A stretch of DNA of 6,916 nt from Bacteroidota bacterium (GTDB lineage Bacteria; Bacteroidota; Ignavibacteria; Ignavibacteriales; Ignavibacteriaceae), in assembly GCA_021793635.1 (NCBI GenBank), contig JAJYSI010000181.1:1-6916 (forward strand). Direction: 5' to 3'. Shown here piece by piece: positions 6,232 through 6,916 of this stretch. The position numbers and the translations under genes are program-made. Position 1 is the first letter of the stretch; each line of letters opens with the position of its first letter. Under the pieces are notes generated by a model, which ran no database searches, was not told the origin of the DNA, and saw only the letters and a program-made list of their open reading frames with translations.

Positions 6232-6473
6232 TTTATGTCGCAGGCTCCGGAACCACATCCGCAAGTTGAACATGAAGCATCACTTGACGGTTCATAGCTT
6301 GAAGGTGAATATCCTCCCAAAGAATTCATACTGGCGCTAAAGGTCGATAATAGTTTTTTGTTATTTGAAGATTTGCATTCCGGACAAACAACTCTTTCAT
6401 CTGTATTAGTAGTTCTATGGAAAACATCAAATTTAGTGTTGCACTCGGTGCATTTATATTCGTATACAGGCAT
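6228..6473 (-). CDS. FmdB-family zinc ribbon protein with Cys-rich tail
   Basis: A small (81-residue) cytoplasmic protein of the FmdB putative regulatory family. The N-terminal MPVYEYKC.EC..KFD.....T..D....CPEC (1-33) is the family signature, with C8, C11, C30 and C33 forming a zinc ribbon. FKKLLSTFS-like residues follow (KKLLSTFS, 39-46), then a Ser/Tyr/Pro-rich linker (46-67) and a Cys cluster C68, C71, C73, C78 (CSTCGCGSGAC). A tail of this kind is common in the family and could bind a second metal or sulfur cluster. The family was named for a gene linked to formamidase in Methylophilus; no molecular function is established. The start has a good AGGAG. It converges on yihY with a 4-nt overlap of the stop codons and is divergent from the Rrf2 gene. 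Confidence 0.92.
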   Translation of the reverse strand: MPVYEYKCTECNTKFDVFHRTTNTDERVVCPECKSSNNKKLLSTFSASMNSLGGYSPSSYEPSSDASCSTCGCGSGACDIN

Positions 6474-6480
6474 TAGATTT

Positions 6481-6485
6481 CTCCT
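6481..6485 (-). promoter_or_regulatory. Ribosome binding site of the FmdB-like gene
   Basis: On the minus strand AGGAG lies 7 nt before the ATG at 6473-6471. It is the cleanest Shine-Dalgarno in the right half of the window and fixes the start. Confidence 0.75.
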
Positions 6486-6619
6486 ATAATTATTTTAGAC
6501 TTTATTGAATTTGAAATTAAGCATGCTTTTTCCGATTTTTCAATTATTCTCTCCGCTCGTTCTCAATAATACTATTAGATGATTAAATTAGTCGTTGGAT
6601 TCTACTTAAAAAAATTAAC
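6486..6619. other. Non-coding spacer between divergent fmdB-like and Rrf2 genes
   Basis: About 135 AT-rich bases that should contain the fmdB-like promoter. A minus-strand TTGAAA followed 17 nt later by TTAATT is possible but weak. A 10-bp perfect palindrome, AAGCATGCTT, lies at 6519-6528 and would fall in that -10 region. I see no small gene or RNA here. Confidence 0.3.
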
Positions 6620-6648
6620 TTGACAAATAATGTCTTTGTCTTTATCTT
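6620..6648 (+). promoter_or_regulatory. Sigma-70-like promoter of the Rrf2-family gene
   Basis: A perfect -35 box TTGACA (6620-6625) is followed after exactly 17 nt by TATCTT (6643-6648, 4 of 6 matches to TATAAT). Transcription would begin near 6655, giving a leader of just over 20 nt. A second short symmetry, GACAA (6622-6626) and TTGTC (6636-6640), overlaps the -35 box and spacer. Confidence 0.6.
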
Positions 6649-6672
6649 TAATCAGACAATAAAATCTGATTA
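6649..6672. promoter_or_regulatory. Inverted repeat, candidate operator of the Rrf2-family regulator
   Basis: TAATCAGA (6649-6656) and TCTGATTA (6665-6672) are perfect 8-bp inverted arms around an 8-nt spacer. The site begins right after the -10 box and covers the expected start of transcription, where a bound dimer would block initiation. Rrf2-family proteins are dimers that often repress their own gene, so autoregulation is a reasonable inference. A leader hairpin is the alternative. Confidence 0.5.
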
Positions 6673-6676
6673 CAAA

Positions 6677-6916
6677 ATGACAGTTATCTTTTCTAAAAAA
6701 TGTGAATATGGATTGCAGGCGGTTCTTTATCTCGCAGCAAAGAATAACTCCGGTGTTATTAACTCCGAGGAAATCTCTGACAAACTAAATATTCCTAAAG
6801 AATTTATATCAAAAATATTGCAAAGCTTAACAGAAAGCGGCTTGGTTTATTCTAAAAAGGGAAAAAGTGGCGGATTTGCTTTGGCTAAAGAACCAAATAA
6901 AATCAGGCTGAAGATC
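6677..6916 (+). CDS. Rrf2-family transcriptional regulator, N-terminal part
   Basis: The first 80 residues of an Rrf2-type winged-helix regulator (the IscR, NsrR, CymR and RsrR family), cut by the right edge of the window. The family start is plain: FSKKCEYGLQAVLYLAA (5-21), then the HTH with SEEISDKLNIPKEFISKIL (30-48), recognition helix at about 40-52, and the wing GLVYSKKGKSGGFALAKEP (55-73). The Cys residues that would bind an Fe-S cluster, and so decide between a redox sensor and a cysteine-type regulator, would lie near 90-110 and are not in view. A Cys at position 9 is visible. The ATG at 6677 has no Shine-Dalgarno (attacaaa precedes it), but the reading frame and family start fit. A promoter and an inverted repeat lie just upstream. 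Confidence 0.93.
   Translation, partial: MTVIFSKKCEYGLQAVLYLAAKNNSGVINSEEISDKLNIPKEFISKILQSLTESGLVYSKKGKSGGFALAKEPNKIRLKI

Overview
The window is an AT-rich, gene-dense piece of a bacterial chromosome with short intergenic gaps and no sign of a phage, plasmid or CRISPR locus. The gene content fits a low-GC member of the Bacteroidota/Ignavibacteriota side of the tree: a short-form PurL, a mitochondrial-type 2,4-dienoyl-CoA reductase, several genes with weak or no Shine-Dalgarno sequence, and a hairpin of the AAACCTC/GAGGTTT type. This placement is an inference from general impression, not from a marker gene.

Layout from left to right. (1) Positions 11-629 hold a type II toxin-antitoxin pair of the MazE/MazF class: a ribbon-helix-helix antitoxin whose 3' end overlaps the toxin by 17 nt. 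(2) Positions 705-2056 hold a two-gene plus-strand unit: an NADPH-dependent 2,4-dienoyl-CoA reductase of the SDR type and a hotdog-fold (4HBT) acyl-CoA thioesterase five nucleotides downstream. Together they point to handling of unsaturated fatty acyl-CoAs. (3) Positions 2057-2178 lie between two convergent genes. They contain a perfect 15-bp stem hairpin built from two copies of a quasi-palindrome, framed by short inverted repeats and a 9-bp direct repeat. (4) A minus-strand class I glutamine amidotransferase of the GMP-synthase-like type (2179-2871) is divergent from purL. (5) purL (3045-5267) overlaps by 8 nt a six-helix YihY/BrkB membrane protein gene (5260-6231). (6) A minus-strand FmdB-type zinc ribbon gene (6228-6473) converges on yihY, and the two stop codons overlap. 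(7) A divergent Rrf2-family regulator starts at 6677 and is cut by the window edge. It has a recognisable sigma-70-like promoter followed by an 8-bp inverted repeat that looks like an operator.

Functionally the segment is mostly housekeeping (purine synthesis, lipid metabolism, envelope protein, regulator) with one toxin-antitoxin module. I do not see a clearly new multi-gene system. The most interesting points are the nested repeat structure between the convergent genes at 2048-2178, the Lys in place of the usual catalytic Asn in the dienoyl-CoA reductase, the Ser in place of the catalytic Thr in the MazF toxin, and the candidate autoregulatory site ahead of the Rrf2 gene. No stretch longer than about 205 bases lacks a gene.
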